Origin: Arthrobacter sp. Soil763
GTDB taxonomy: Bacteria > Actinomycetota > Actinomycetes > Actinomycetales > Micrococcaceae
Direction of reading: 5' to 3'
Length of the DNA stretch: 64,000 nt
NCBI RefSeq assembly: GCF_001428365.1
Contig: NZ_LMSH01000003.1
Coordinates: 299,994 to 363,993 of the forward strand
How positions within the stretch are numbered: the first letter of the stretch is position 1; each line of letters begins with the position of its first letter. Positions 13,056 through 22,641 of this stretch are shown piece by piece. The notes under the pieces were generated by a model that saw nothing but the letters and a program-made list of their open reading frames with translations, was not told the origin of the DNA and searched no databases. The translations under genes and the position numbers were made by a program.

Positions 13056-13134
13056 GCGCTGCCGTAATCAAGGTCTCCTTCGCACAGGGACTCACGCCGC
13101 CGGACGCCCGTTTCCCAACCAGTAAGGTAGTTGA

Positions 13135-14370
<1,236 letters not shown>

Positions 14371-14389
14371 GTCCGACGCATGTCTTAGG

Positions 14390-14463
14390 AGGCCGCCGAC
14401 TGTCGGTGGCCTGTGATGGACTGTAGCCAGGCCGCCGACCGGTGGCCTGGCTACAGTCTTTTT
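14390..14463 (+). terminator. Tandem hairpin terminator after metK
   Basis: A first hairpin spans 14390-14412 (AGGCCGCCG / CGGTGGCCT). A second, stronger one pairs 14419-14433 with 14444-14458 over 15 perfect base pairs and runs directly into TTTTT at 14459-14463. Both hairpins carry the same AGGCCGCCGAC...GGTGGCCT core, so the terminator looks partly duplicated. Confidence 0.92.
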
Positions 14464-14508
14464 GGGTCGGGACAGATGCCCGACGGCAGCTGAAGGGAGG
14501 CAGGGAAC

Positions 14509-16728
14509 ATGAGCACACCACGTGGACGCGCCGCCGCCGCGGCGGAGGAGCCCCTGCAGCTGTCACTGCTGCAGGGCTTCCCTGCCTCCGCGGCGTCCGG
14601 CGGACCGCCGCTGGCCGCCGACCTGCCGGTCGCCAGCGTGTTGCTGGAGTCGCCCCTGCCGCACTTGGACCGGCCGTTCGACTACAGCGTTCCGGCGGAC
14701 CTGGACGCGGCGGCGCAGCCGGGCGTGCGGGTCAGGGTGAAGTTCAGCGGCCAGGAACTGGGCGGTTACCTGCTCGAACGCGTCGCGGAGTCCGACGCCG
14801 GCCACGCCCTGCTGCCGCTGCACAAGGTCGTGTCGCCGGTCCAGGTACTCACCCCCGCCGTCGCCGAACTGGCCGGACGGGTCGCCGGGCGGTACGCCGG
14901 AACCGTCAGCGATGTCCTGCGCGTCGCGATCCCGCCCCGCATGGCCCGGCTGGAGAAGGAATTTGCTCCGGACGGCAGACTCGACCCGGCACTCTTCGCA
15001 GACGCTGGTGACGGGGCCGCCGCTGCCGGTGAGCCTGGCGTTGCCGGTGGCCCTGCCGATGCTGCTGCCCCGTCCCGCTGGGCGGACTACCACAATGGTC
15101 CGGCGTTCCTGCAGCACGTGGCCGCCGGGGAATCGCCGCGGGCGGTTCTGGGCGCCCTGCAAGGCTACGGCCGCGGGGGCTGGCCCCGGCTGGTGGCCGA
15201 AGCGGTGGCCGCGGTCCGGCGCTCCGGCCGGGGCGCCGTCGTCGTGGTCCCGGACCAGCGTGACCTGGACCGCGCGGAAGCAGCGCTGCTGGAGCTCCTG
15301 CCGGCCGGCGACGTCGCCCGGCTCACGGCCGAGGACGGCCAGACACCGCGGTACCGGAACTTCCTCCGGGTGCTCAGCGGCGCCGCCGGGGTAGCGGTGG
15401 GAACGCGCTCGGCCGCGTACGCCCCGGTCCGGCAACTCGGGCTGGTGGTGTGCTGGGACGACGGCGACGATCTGCACATCGAGCAGCGCGCCCCGTACGC
15501 CCACGCCCGGGAGGTGCTGCTGCTCCGCGCCGCCCATGAAGGTGCCGCGTGCCTGCTCGCCGGGCACGCCCGCAGCACGGAAGCGCAGCGGCTGGTGGAG
15601 TCCGGCTGGGCCCGCTCAGTGGAGGCTCAGCGCCACGTGGTCCGCCGCGCCGTGCCGCGGGTGTTGAACACGGCCGACAGTTTCGAGCAGGAGCGCGATC
15701 CGCTGGCCCGCATCGCCCGGCTTCCCGGGGCTGCCTGGCGTGCCGCGAAAGAGGGACTGGAGCGCGGACCGGTGCTCGTCCAGGTAGCGCGCGCCGGGTA
15801 CGCGCCGTCGCTGGCCTGCGAACGTTGCCGCGAACCGGCGCGCTGCACCAGTTGCAGCGGGCCCCTGGCCATCGCCGGCTCGGGCGGAAGCGCGTCGGTG
15901 CCGGCGTGCCGCTGGTGCTCCGCGCCGGCGCCGGAGTGGCGGTGCGTTCACTGCAACGGGGTACGGCTGCGTCGCGGGGCCGTCGGGGCCCTGCGGACCG
16001 CCGAGGAGCTTGGCCGGGCCTTCCCCGGCAAACCCGTCTTCACCTCTTCGGGGGACCGGGTGCTGGCCGAGGTGACGGATGCCAAGGCGCTCGTGGTGGC
16101 CACCGTGGGCGCGGAGCCTGTGGCCGCCGGCGGGTACGCCGCGGCACTGCTGCTCGACGGCGACTCGCTGCTGCGCCGCGAAAACCTCCGAGCCGGTGAA
16201 GACGCCGTGCGGCGTTGGTTCAACGCCGCCGCCCTGGTCCGTCCGGCGTCCGACGGCGGACTGGTGGTCATCACGGCCGAAGACACCGCCGGCGTGGGCG
16301 CGCTGCTGCGCTGGGACCCTGCCGGGTACGCGGGCCGGGAGCTTGACCTGCGGCAGGAACTGTCGCTGCCACCGGCGGTCCGGGTCGCATCGGTTACCGG
16401 CGGCAGAACCGCCGTCGCCCACTTCACCAAGGCCGCGGAGCGGACGCTGGCGCAACAAGGCATCACCCTGCGCTCGGCCGGTCCGGCGCCGCTGGCCGGG
16501 GGAGCGGGGCCTGCGGCCGGCGCCCAGCACAGCCCCGGCGGACACCCGGCTCCGGGCGCCCAGGTTCCCGGTGTCCAGCCCGCCGGGGACGTCCGAACCC
16601 TGCTCTTTATCCCGTACGCGCAGGCCGCCGACGTTACGAAGGCCTTGCGGGCCGTCAAGGCCGCCGCAGCGGCGAAGCGCACTGACGACCCGGTCCAGCT
16701 GCGGCTCGACGGCGTCGACGTGCTCTAG
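14509..16728 (+). CDS. priA: Primosomal protein N' (PriA), actinobacterial form without helicase motifs
   Basis: A 739-residue protein with the PriA 3'-OH-binding N-terminal domain (VASVLLESPLPHLDRPFDYSVP) and the family's paired zinc knuckles (LACERCREP, CTSC, CRWCSAP, CVHCNG). The helicase core is degenerate: where a Walker A GxGKT should stand the sequence reads LQGYGRGGWPRLV, and the DEEH box is replaced by VVCWDDGDDLH. Loss of helicase motifs is known for actinobacterial PriA, so the protein probably acts in replication restart as a DNA- and partner-binding scaffold. ATG 14509 with AAGGGAGG. Downstream, where fmt often follows priA in actinobacteria, this genome instead has accessory genes. 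Confidence 0.93.
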   Translation: MSTPRGRAAAAAEEPLQLSLLQGFPASAASGGPPLAADLPVASVLLESPLPHLDRPFDYSVPADLDAAAQPGVRVRVKFSGQELGGYLLERVAESDAGHALLPLHKVVSPVQVLTPAVAELAGRVAGRYAGTVSDVLRVAIPPRMARLEKEFAPDGRLDPALFADAGDGAAAAGEPGVAGGPADAAAPSRWADYHNGPAFLQHVAAGESPRAVLGALQGYGRGGWPRLVAEAVAAVRRSGRGAVVVVPDQRDLDRAEAALLELLPAGDVARLTAEDGQTPRYRNFLRVLSGAAGVAVGTRSAAYAPVRQLGLVVCWDDGDDLHIEQRAPYAHAREVLLLRAAHEGAACLLAGHARSTEAQRLVESGWARSVEAQRHVVRRAVPRVLNTADSFEQERDPLARIARLPGAAWRAAKEGLERGPVLVQVARAGYAPSLACERCREPARCTSCSGPLAIAGSGGSASVPACRWCSAPAPEWRCVHCNGVRLRRGAVGALRTAEELGRAFPGKPVFTSSGDRVLAEVTDAKALVVATVGAEPVAAGGYAAALLLDGDSLLRRENLRAGEDAVRRWFNAAALVRPASDGGLVVITAEDTAGVGALLRWDPAGYAGRELDLRQELSLPPAVRVASVTGGRTAVAHFTKAAERTLAQQGITLRSAGPAPLAGGAGPAAGAQHSPGGHPAPGAQVPGVQPAGDVRTLLFIPYAQAADVTKALRAVKAAAAAKRTDDPVQLRLDGVDVL

Positions 16729-16736
16729 CGGCGCCG

Positions 16737-17096
16737 GTGTTCCCGCTTGCACGCGACGGCGCGGGCGCCGGTGAGACTCCTCGCGAGGCCGCAGTCCGCG
16801 AGCTCAGGGAGGAGACAGGGATTGAACCGGCAATTGCGCACCGCCCGGCTTTTGCCGCAGCCCGCTCGTACCGGCAGGACTGGCCGGAGACGCTCAATTT
16901 GTCGTATTGGGCGGTGGCTGAGGCCTCCAGCGAGCTCCGGCCGGAGCCTGGCCAACCCGCTCGATGGGTCGACGTCGACACAAACTGGCGCACTTTCCAT
17001 CGACTGGATGCGGGCGTGAATGCCGGATTCGCAGCGGCGCAACGCCGCCGGCCCAGCTTCACCAGCTGGGAAACGGGAACGAGCAGCGCAGACTGA
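16737..17096 (+). pseudogene. N-terminally truncated Nudix hydrolase remnant
   Basis: The frame encodes most of a Nudix box, GETPREAAVRELREETGI, and the strands after it (TLNLSYWAVAEAS, ARWVDVDTNWRTFHRLD). Before the box only about ten residues remain, so the first beta strands and the invariant Gly pair are missing (DGAGAGE in place of GGxxExGE). No ribosome binding site precedes the only start, GTG 16737, eight bases after the priA stop. The DNA reads like the 3' two-thirds of a gene left after a deletion joined it to priA. If expressed it would probably be inactive. Confidence 0.6.
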
Positions 17097-17206
17097 GTCG
17101 AAGCTGCGCCGCACGGGTCAGCTGCCTGTTGAGGATGAAGCGAGTTATGGCCGTACTTCCGCACTCCCGCCGCAGTATTGTCAGTGCCTCTTGAGATGCT
17201 TTGAGT

Positions 17207-18838
17207 ATGCAAAGCGGAGAAGCTTTCAGCGCGGAGATCGGGGCAGCGGCGGCTGCCCTGGCGGAGTCGTCTGCTGTGCTTGAGGTTCTCCTTGGCGGGG
17301 CCGCTTGTGGTGACGACGCCGGTATCGACGGCGCCGATCCTCTGCAGGTGCGGTCGGATGCGTACCTGGATGGGTTGGCGGAGGTGGCCCGGGCCGAGTC
17401 GCGGTTGGCGGCGGTGAAGGTCTGGTTGGCGGCGGGGTATGCGCATGTGACGGAGACCTTGGCAGGTCCTGTGGCCTCGCCGCAGGACCACACGGCACGG
17501 GAGATGGGGACGGTCGCGGAGGTGGCGTGTGTGCTGACGGTCAGCGAGCGGTCCGCATCGGCGCTGCTTTCGGATGCGCAAGCGCTGACCGGATCATTGC
17601 CGTTGACGTTGGGGGCGTTGCAGGCCGGGGAACTGTCCTGGCAGCACGCGAGAGTCATGGTGGATGAAGCCGCGGGCCTGGACCGGGCCGCTGCCGCGGC
17701 GCTGGAGGGGCATTTCCTGGATCCGGCGGCGCCGGTGCCGGCGCGGGGGTGCCCGGCGGGGGAGTTGGTTCCGGGCCGGTTCCGGGCGAAGGCCCGTTCG
17801 TGGCGGGAGCGTCACCACCCGGCCAGTATCGAGGCCAGGCATGTCCGCGGGGCGGGAGATCGCCGGGTGGAGTTCATTCCGGACCGGGACGGGATGGCCT
17901 GGATCAACGCGTACCTGCCGGCCGCGACTGCCACGGGGATCTTCGACCGACTCACGGCCGCGTCGCGGGCGTTGCAGGGTCCGGCCGAGGCCCGGACCCT
18001 GACCCAGCTGCGGGCGGACGTGGCCGCGACGTTATTACTGACCCGCGGCGCCGCCCCAGCCACCGCGGGCGGGCCCGGCGGGGTTTGCGCCGGGGTGCCG
18101 GTACCGCGGGCTCAAGTGCTGGTCACCGTCCCGGTGTTCTCGCTGCTGGGAGCCACGGAGGAACCGGCTGTGCTGGACGGGTACGGGCCGATTCCGCCGT
18201 CGATGGCCCGGGAACTGGTGGCGGAGGGGGCGGATTCGATCTACCGTGTCCTGGTCGATCCACGGGACGGGGCGCCGTTGGAGATAGGCCGTACCAGCTA
18301 CCGGATCCCGAAAGCCTTGCGGCACTGGCTGCGGCTCAGGGATGCGAAGTGTTCCTTCCCGGCGTGCAACAACCAGTCCCTGGACACCGAGGCTGATCAC
18401 CTGCTGGCCTGGTCCAACGGCGGTAGCACCGAGATCAGTAACCTGGCCCAGCCTTGCCGGAAGCACCACCGCCTCAAGCACACCACCGCCTGGACCCCCA
18501 CGACCGCCACCCCGGACCTCACTGGCCCGACTCCACGCCACGCGACTGGCGAGGCGACTGGCACCCCGACTTGCCCGACGACATGCCTGGCGACTGGTCC
18601 GAGGCCTGGCCGGAGAACCGTGCCGGTGACTGGCCCGACAGCCGGTTCGGTGGCTGGTCGGAGGCTTGTCCGCTCCCGCCGGACGTCGAGGACCCGCCGT
18701 CGGATCCCGGGCCGGACCCGGATCAGGAACTACCCGCGGATCCCTTCCCCGACTGGTATCTCTTCCCAGCCCCCGACGCCGCCGAACCGGACGACTTTGA
18801 GTGGTCGCTCGTCGCTTGACCGGCCACGCGCCCGATAA
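17207..18838 (+). CDS. DUF222 / HNH endonuclease domain protein, 3' end probably frameshifted
   Basis: A large DUF222 domain of helical, Ala-rich sequence (about residues 1-330) is followed by an HNH nuclease: RDAKCSFPACNNQSLDTEADHLLAW, then CRKHHRLKHTTAW. This is the 13E12-like family, present in many copies in actinobacteria and of unknown role. Start ATG 17207. After about base 18500 this frame becomes Arg/Thr/Pro-rich and implausible, while the frame one base back reads WPDSTPRDWRGDWHPD and continues with repeated GDW motifs to FPDWYLFPAPDAAEPDD and a stop at 18819. A one-base deletion near 18495-18560 would explain this. The nuclease domain itself is intact. Confidence 0.75.
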   Translation: MQSGEAFSAEIGAAAAALAESSAVLEVLLGGAACGDDAGIDGADPLQVRSDAYLDGLAEVARAESRLAAVKVWLAAGYAHVTETLAGPVASPQDHTAREMGTVAEVACVLTVSERSASALLSDAQALTGSLPLTLGALQAGELSWQHARVMVDEAAGLDRAAAAALEGHFLDPAAPVPARGCPAGELVPGRFRAKARSWRERHHPASIEARHVRGAGDRRVEFIPDRDGMAWINAYLPAATATGIFDRLTAASRALQGPAEARTLTQLRADVAATLLLTRGAAPATAGGPGGVCAGVPVPRAQVLVTVPVFSLLGATEEPAVLDGYGPIPPSMARELVAEGADSIYRVLVDPRDGAPLEIGRTSYRIPKALRHWLRLRDAKCSFPACNNQSLDTEADHLLAWSNGGSTEISNLAQPCRKHHRLKHTTAWTPTTATPDLTGPTPRHATGEATGTPTCPTTCLATGPRPGRRTVPVTGPTAGSVAGRRLVRSRRTSRTRRRIPGRTRIRNYPRIPSPTGISSQPPTPPNRTTLSGRSSLDRPRAR

Positions 18839-18908
18839 TGATTAGGCTTGGCCAGCTAGTGACTTGCCGCCTTGGAAAGTAACCATTAGTCTTTCCGCTA
18901 TGGAAAGT
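18836..18908 (+). promoter_or_regulatory. Possible operator/promoter region of the membrane protein-wHTH pair
   Basis: Two decamers TAAtgATTAG (18836-18845) and TAAccATTAG (18880-18889) are 44 bases apart. An inverted repeat GGAAAG (18874-18879) / CTTTCC (18891-18896) sits just before the start, and GGAAAGT recurs at 18902. Such symmetry beside a gene coupled to a winged-helix regulator suggests autoregulation. Inference only. Confidence 0.35.
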
Positions 18909-19367
18909 GATCTTCAGCGGCCCTCCGGTGACGGGGCGAGAGCCGCATTGAACGAACTGACTGCTGACCGAGAGCGGCTCGCGGAAAACGTCAGGGTGCC
19001 CCGGGCGCTCATGGCAGGCTTCGGTGGAGTGGCCGCCTGGTGGGTGGGCATGGCTGCCGCGACGTCGCCGGGGCAGATGTACCAGCCGCCGGCAATGGGG
19101 TGGCTGGCCCTGGCTGTTTCGCTCGTCTTCGTTCACCTGGTCCAGCGTGACACCGGGATCCGCTTCCGCCGCATGGGGCCGCGGGCGCTGGTGGCCGTTG
19201 CCGGCGCTGTCGTGGCCTGCCTGGCGCTCTACAGCATCTCTCTGGCCCTGGTTTCCCTCGGGCTGCACTGGGGTGTCGTTCTCACCAGCGTCACGGCGTT
19301 CGCGTCGACGACCTGGCTCGCCGGAGTGGCTTACAGCTCGGCCGTGGCCCGCCTCCGCCATGGCTGA
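18900..19367 (+). CDS. Four-helix membrane protein of unknown function
   Basis: A 155-residue protein with a charged N-terminal helix (ALNELTADRERLAENVRVP) and about four membrane segments, ending in SAVARLRHG. I do not recognise a named family beyond this type of small integral membrane protein that is commonly encoded with a single-domain winged-helix regulator. ATG 18900 is preferred to the upstream GTG 18864. The stop codon lies within the first codons of the regulator gene (eight-base overlap), so the two are translationally coupled and probably act together. Confidence 0.75.
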   Translation: MESDLQRPSGDGARAALNELTADRERLAENVRVPRALMAGFGGVAAWWVGMAAATSPGQMYQPPAMGWLALAVSLVFVHLVQRDTGIRFRRMGPRALVAVAGAVVACLALYSISLALVSLGLHWGVVLTSVTAFASTTWLAGVAYSSAVARLRHG

Positions 19368-19668
19368 GGCGGCGTTTGATGAGGTCATTCACGCCCCGCT
19401 GCGGCTTCGCATCTGCGGTCTGCTCAGCCCGGTGGACCGGCTCGATTTCGCGGTCATCCGCACGGCGCTGGGCGTTTCGGACGCCACCCTTTCGAAGCAG
19501 CTGAAGACGCTGATCGCCTCCGGCTACGTCGCGTCGTCGAAAGCGGCTTCCGCGGGCCGCGATGATGCACGACGCATCACCTGGCTGTCCCTCACGCCCG
19601 ACGGCAGGCGCGCTTTCGACGCGCACGTTCGCGCCCTGCAGGAGATCGCCGGACTCAACCCGAAGTAA
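19360..19668 (+). CDS. Winged-helix transcriptional regulator (MarR/ArsR-like single domain)
   Basis: A 102-residue protein made almost entirely of one winged helix: HAPLRLRICGLLSPVDRLDFAVIR, recognition region VSDATLSKQLKTLIASGYV, and a wing with basic residues (GRDDARRITWLSLTPDG). This is the HTH_34-like group (winged helix proteins related to MarR/ArsR). No ligand-binding extension or metal-binding cysteine pair is visible. It begins inside the 3' end of the membrane-protein gene. Likely represses its own operon through the repeats at 18836-18908. Confidence 0.88.
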   Translation: MAEAAFDEVIHAPLRLRICGLLSPVDRLDFAVIRTALGVSDATLSKQLKTLIASGYVASSKAASAGRDDARRITWLSLTPDGRRAFDAHVRALQEIAGLNPK

Positions 19669-19698
19669 CGCCCGGCATAGTACCTACCGGAACAGTTC

Positions 19699-20784
19699 CT
19701 ACCGGCGGGTGCGCTTCCGCAGTGTGACGGCTTCTTCGGCGGTTTCCAGCAGCCGGCGGGCCGACTCGTCCCAGCTGAAATCCGCCGCCCGCTCCACTGC
19801 CCGGCCCGAGCGCTGCTTCCACAGCGCCGGGTCTTCCAGGGCGCGGACCGCAGCGGCGAATGCCGGGGGGGAGTCGGGGGCGACATAGCTGACTGCGTCG
19901 GCACCGACCTCGCGGAAAATCGGGATGTCGCTGGCGATCACCGGCGTGCCGTGCGCCATCGCCTCCACCAGGGGCAGGCCGTAGCCCTCGGCGCGGGACA
20001 GGCTGACCAGCGCGGTGGTGCGGGCCAGCAGTGCTTCGTACTCGGCGTCGGTCACGCCGTTGTGGAACACGATGTTCGCGGCCCCGGGCGCCAGCGCCTC
20101 GAGCTCGGCCCTGCGTTCGGGAGTGATCCGGCTCAGAAGGTGCAACGTCATCTCCGGCAGCTCGGCCATGCCGCGGACCAGGGTCTCAACGTTCTTGTAG
20201 GGCATGAACGAGCCCATGTACAGCAGCGTCTTCTCGGCCCCTGCGCCGGGATCGCGCGGCGTGATCCCGGGCTGCGGGGCGTTGCCCACGATCCGCACGG
20301 GCCGCTTGGTCAGGCGGTATTTTGCCATCAGGGCCTCGGTGGTGGAACTGATGGTCGCTACGACGTCGGCCCGGTTCAGCAGCACCCGCTGCGGCCAAAA
20401 CGCCTTGTGGTACAGCCGCCACAACATCCGCACCGGGGCCGGCAGGAACCCGGGAGGCGCCGGGTGCTCGTAGTAGATCAGGTCGTGCAGGGTCAGGACG
20501 AGGGCGTACTTGCGCCCCCAGCTGCCCATGGTCTGCATCGGGCACACCACGACGTCGGCGCCGAGCGGGTTGATCTTGCGGGCCACGAACAGTTCCGCCG
20601 GCGACAGCGGGCTGTTGATCAGCGTGTAGGGAACGTCCGGCAGCAGGGCCAGCTGGCGCCGGTCGCTGATCAGCATCGAGACGTCCGCGATTTTCGCTGC
20701 GGCCGCGATCAGGCTGGAGCCGTAGCGGCTGATGCCGTCATGGTGGTCGAGCCTGGTGAAGCGGGCGTCAATGAGAATTTTCAC
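19699..20784 (-). CDS. Family 4-type glycosyltransferase
   Basis: A 361-residue GT-B glycosyltransferase: N-terminal acceptor half with a GIS(R)YGSSL loop and TLHDLIYYEHPAP, and C-terminal donor half with LLYMGSFMPYKNVETLVRGM and the E-x7-E motif SRAEGYGLPLVEAMAHGTPVIASD. Such enzymes use nucleotide-sugars such as GDP-mannose or UDP-glucose; the sugar and acceptor cannot be told here. The ATG at 20784 overlaps the stop of the upstream hydrolase (ATGA), making it the last gene of a three-gene minus-strand operon. No membrane anchor is seen, so it is probably cytosolic or membrane-peripheral. Confidence 0.93.
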   Translation of the reverse strand: MKILIDARFTRLDHHDGISRYGSSLIAAAAKIADVSMLISDRRQLALLPDVPYTLINSPLSPAELFVARKINPLGADVVVCPMQTMGSWGRKYALVLTLHDLIYYEHPAPPGFLPAPVRMLWRLYHKAFWPQRVLLNRADVVATISSTTEALMAKYRLTKRPVRIVGNAPQPGITPRDPGAGAEKTLLYMGSFMPYKNVETLVRGMAELPEMTLHLLSRITPERRAELEALAPGAANIVFHNGVTDAEYEALLARTTALVSLSRAEGYGLPLVEAMAHGTPVIASDIPIFREVGADAVSYVAPDSPPAFAAAVRALEDPALWKQRSGRAVERAADFSWDESARRLLETAEEAVTLRKRTRR

Positions 20785-21713
20785 GCGGCATGGTCCTTCA
20801 AGAAGCGGCGGATAAAGCCCGCGGCGGGTTCGGGGGTTTCGTAGTGGATCAAGTGTCCGACGCCGGGAATGACTTCCAGGGTCCCGTCCGGCAGCAGCGG
20901 CAACAGTTTGTGCTGGTCGGGAAGGGCTGCGATCTCGTCCTCCGCGCCGGCTACCAGCAGCACCGGCAGCGCCAGGCGCGGCGCCACCTCGGCGACATTG
21001 CTGCCGACCGAGGCCTTGAAGGCTTCCAGCAGGCTGTCGCGGTCCGCGAAGGCGGAGAAGTAGGCACTGTGCTGGTCGTGCACGAACCGCCGCAGGTCCT
21101 TGTCGCGGGTCTTCGCCATGGTCTCGCTCATCACGCGCACGATCAGCTGATTGCGCAGCAGCGCAATTCCAAGCCGGCGGGGGAGCCGGGCGGCCGCCTC
21201 GTAGTAGAGCACCGCGGCCTTGGTCATCAGGCCCTTGGGGCCTTCGAGGGCGGGCGCGGCGATGGGGTTGATAAGGATCAGTTCGGCCACCGCCCCGGGG
21301 TGGTCCGCCACGAAGTGGCTCGCGATGATCGACCCGAAGGAGTGTCCCAGCAGGACCGTCTCCGGTCCCAGCCCGAGGGCAGCCATGAAGTCACCAACGA
21401 ACTTTCCGTAGCCGGCGACGCTGTGCTCTCCGGCGCCGCCCGCGGCCTCGGAGACGCCGAAGCCCGGCAGGTCCGGCATGATCAGCCGCATCTCCGGCAG
21501 CTGGTCCACCACCCGCAGCAGCCCGTGGTGGTCACCGCGGAACCCGTGAATCACCAGGATCGTCCTGGTGGCAGCGGTCGCCTGGACGGGTTCGTAGGTC
21601 CAGTAGGCGACCCGGCTGCCGTTGATCTCCGCCGTGGCGGCCCGGCTCCTGGCATCCAGGCCGTCGCTGAGCAGGGGAACCCGGGGCGATGACCCGGCCG
21701 CCACGTCGTCCAT
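20781..21713 (-). CDS. Alpha/beta hydrolase
   Basis: A 310-residue alpha/beta-hydrolase: oxyanion-hole motif ILVIHGFRGDHHG, nucleophile elbow LLGHSFGSII, acid in LLVAGAEDEIAALPDQH and catalytic His in GVGHLIHYETPE. The lid-like insert between strands is typical of esterase/epoxide-hydrolase relatives; the substrate is unknown. ATG 21713 has AGGA at fair spacing and lies just past the stop of the aldo-keto reductase gene; ATG 21734, overlapping that gene, is an alternative. The stop overlaps the glycosyltransferase start. Confidence 0.9.
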   Translation of the reverse strand: MDDVAAGSSPRVPLLSDGLDARSRAATAEINGSRVAYWTYEPVQATAATRTILVIHGFRGDHHGLLRVVDQLPEMRLIMPDLPGFGVSEAAGGAGEHSVAGYGKFVGDFMAALGLGPETVLLGHSFGSIIASHFVADHPGAVAELILINPIAAPALEGPKGLMTKAAVLYYEAAARLPRRLGIALLRNQLIVRVMSETMAKTRDKDLRRFVHDQHSAYFSAFADRDSLLEAFKASVGSNVAEVAPRLALPVLLVAGAEDEIAALPDQHKLLPLLPDGTLEVIPGVGHLIHYETPEPAAGFIRRFLKDHAA

Positions 21714-21723
21714 GCGTCCGGTC

Positions 21724-22593
21724 CTAGTTGACATTGTCGGGGTTCGAACCGGTGCGGAAGCCACGCTCCAGGCCGGCCAGGGCGTCGAGGTCGGCGGTGC
21801 TGAGGCTGAACCCGAAGATGTCGTGGTTTTCGCGGATCCGGGCCTGCGAACTGGCCTTGGGGATGACGACGTTGCCCAGCTCCAGGTGCCAGCGCAGGAT
21901 GATCTGCGCGGCGGTGCGATGATGTGCCGCGGCGAACTCCAGGATGACCGGATCCTCCAGCACCTGCCCGCGGCCCAGCGGGCTCCACGCCTCGGTGGTG
22001 ATCCCCAGGGAGGCGTGCAGGGCGCGCAGTTCGGACTGCTGCAGCCAGGGGTGCAGTTCGATCTGGTTGACCGCGGGGACCACTTCGGCGCCGTCGAGCA
22101 GCCGTTCCAGGTGCGCCGGCTGGAAGTTGGAGACGCCAATCGCCCGCACCCTGCCCTCCCGGTACAGCGTTTCGAGGGCCCGGTAGCTCTCCGTGTAGAG
22201 ACCCCGCTGCGGGCACGGCCAGTGAATCAGGTAAAGGTCGACGTACTCCAGCCCCAGCTTCGCGATCGAGGTGTCAAAGGCGCGCAGGGTCGCGTCGTAG
22301 CCCTGGTCGTCGTTCCAAAGCTTCGTGGTTACGAACAGATCCTCGCGGGTGAGCGAGGGGTGCAGCTCGCCCGAGCCGCCGGTGGAGCCGTTGAAGGCCG
22401 AGAGGGCGCCGATCGCTTTCCCGACGCCGGTCTCGTTTCCGTACATCGCGGCGGTGTCGAAATGCCGGTACCCGGCCTCGAGGGCCATGGTCACCAGGCC
22501 GGCGGCGTCTTCGGGCGGCACCTTGTACAGTCCGAAGCCGAGTCGGTCCATCAGCACGCCGTTGTTCAGGCTCAGCCGCGGGGAGATTCTCAT
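21724..22593 (-). CDS. Aldo/keto reductase
   Basis: NADPH-dependent carbonyl reductase of the AKR superfamily, 289 residues. The catalytic tetrad is visible: Asp in RHFDTAAMYGNE, Tyr in the same segment, Lys in VTTKLWNDDQ and His in YLIHWPCP. VSNFQPAHLERLL and VIPKASSQARIREN (cofactor binding) follow in the normal order. It resembles the 2,5-diketo-gluconate reductase-like branch. First gene of the operon with a hydrolase and a glycosyltransferase; the combination suggests modification of a small alcohol, lipid or sugar, but this is speculative. Confidence 0.94.
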   Translation of the reverse strand: MRISPRLSLNNGVLMDRLGFGLYKVPPEDAAGLVTMALEAGYRHFDTAAMYGNETGVGKAIGALSAFNGSTGGSGELHPSLTREDLFVTTKLWNDDQGYDATLRAFDTSIAKLGLEYVDLYLIHWPCPQRGLYTESYRALETLYREGRVRAIGVSNFQPAHLERLLDGAEVVPAVNQIELHPWLQQSELRALHASLGITTEAWSPLGRGQVLEDPVILEFAAAHHRTAAQIILRWHLELGNVVIPKASSQARIRENHDIFGFSLSTADLDALAGLERGFRTGSNPDNVN

Positions 22594-22641
22594 AGCGAAG
22601 ACTCTACCCAGTCCGACGCCGGGGACGGGGGAGACGGGCCG

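Noticed and set aside
13056..13134. SAM riboswitch before metK
   Set aside because: The gap is only 79 bases, with no terminator or conserved SAM-box pattern.
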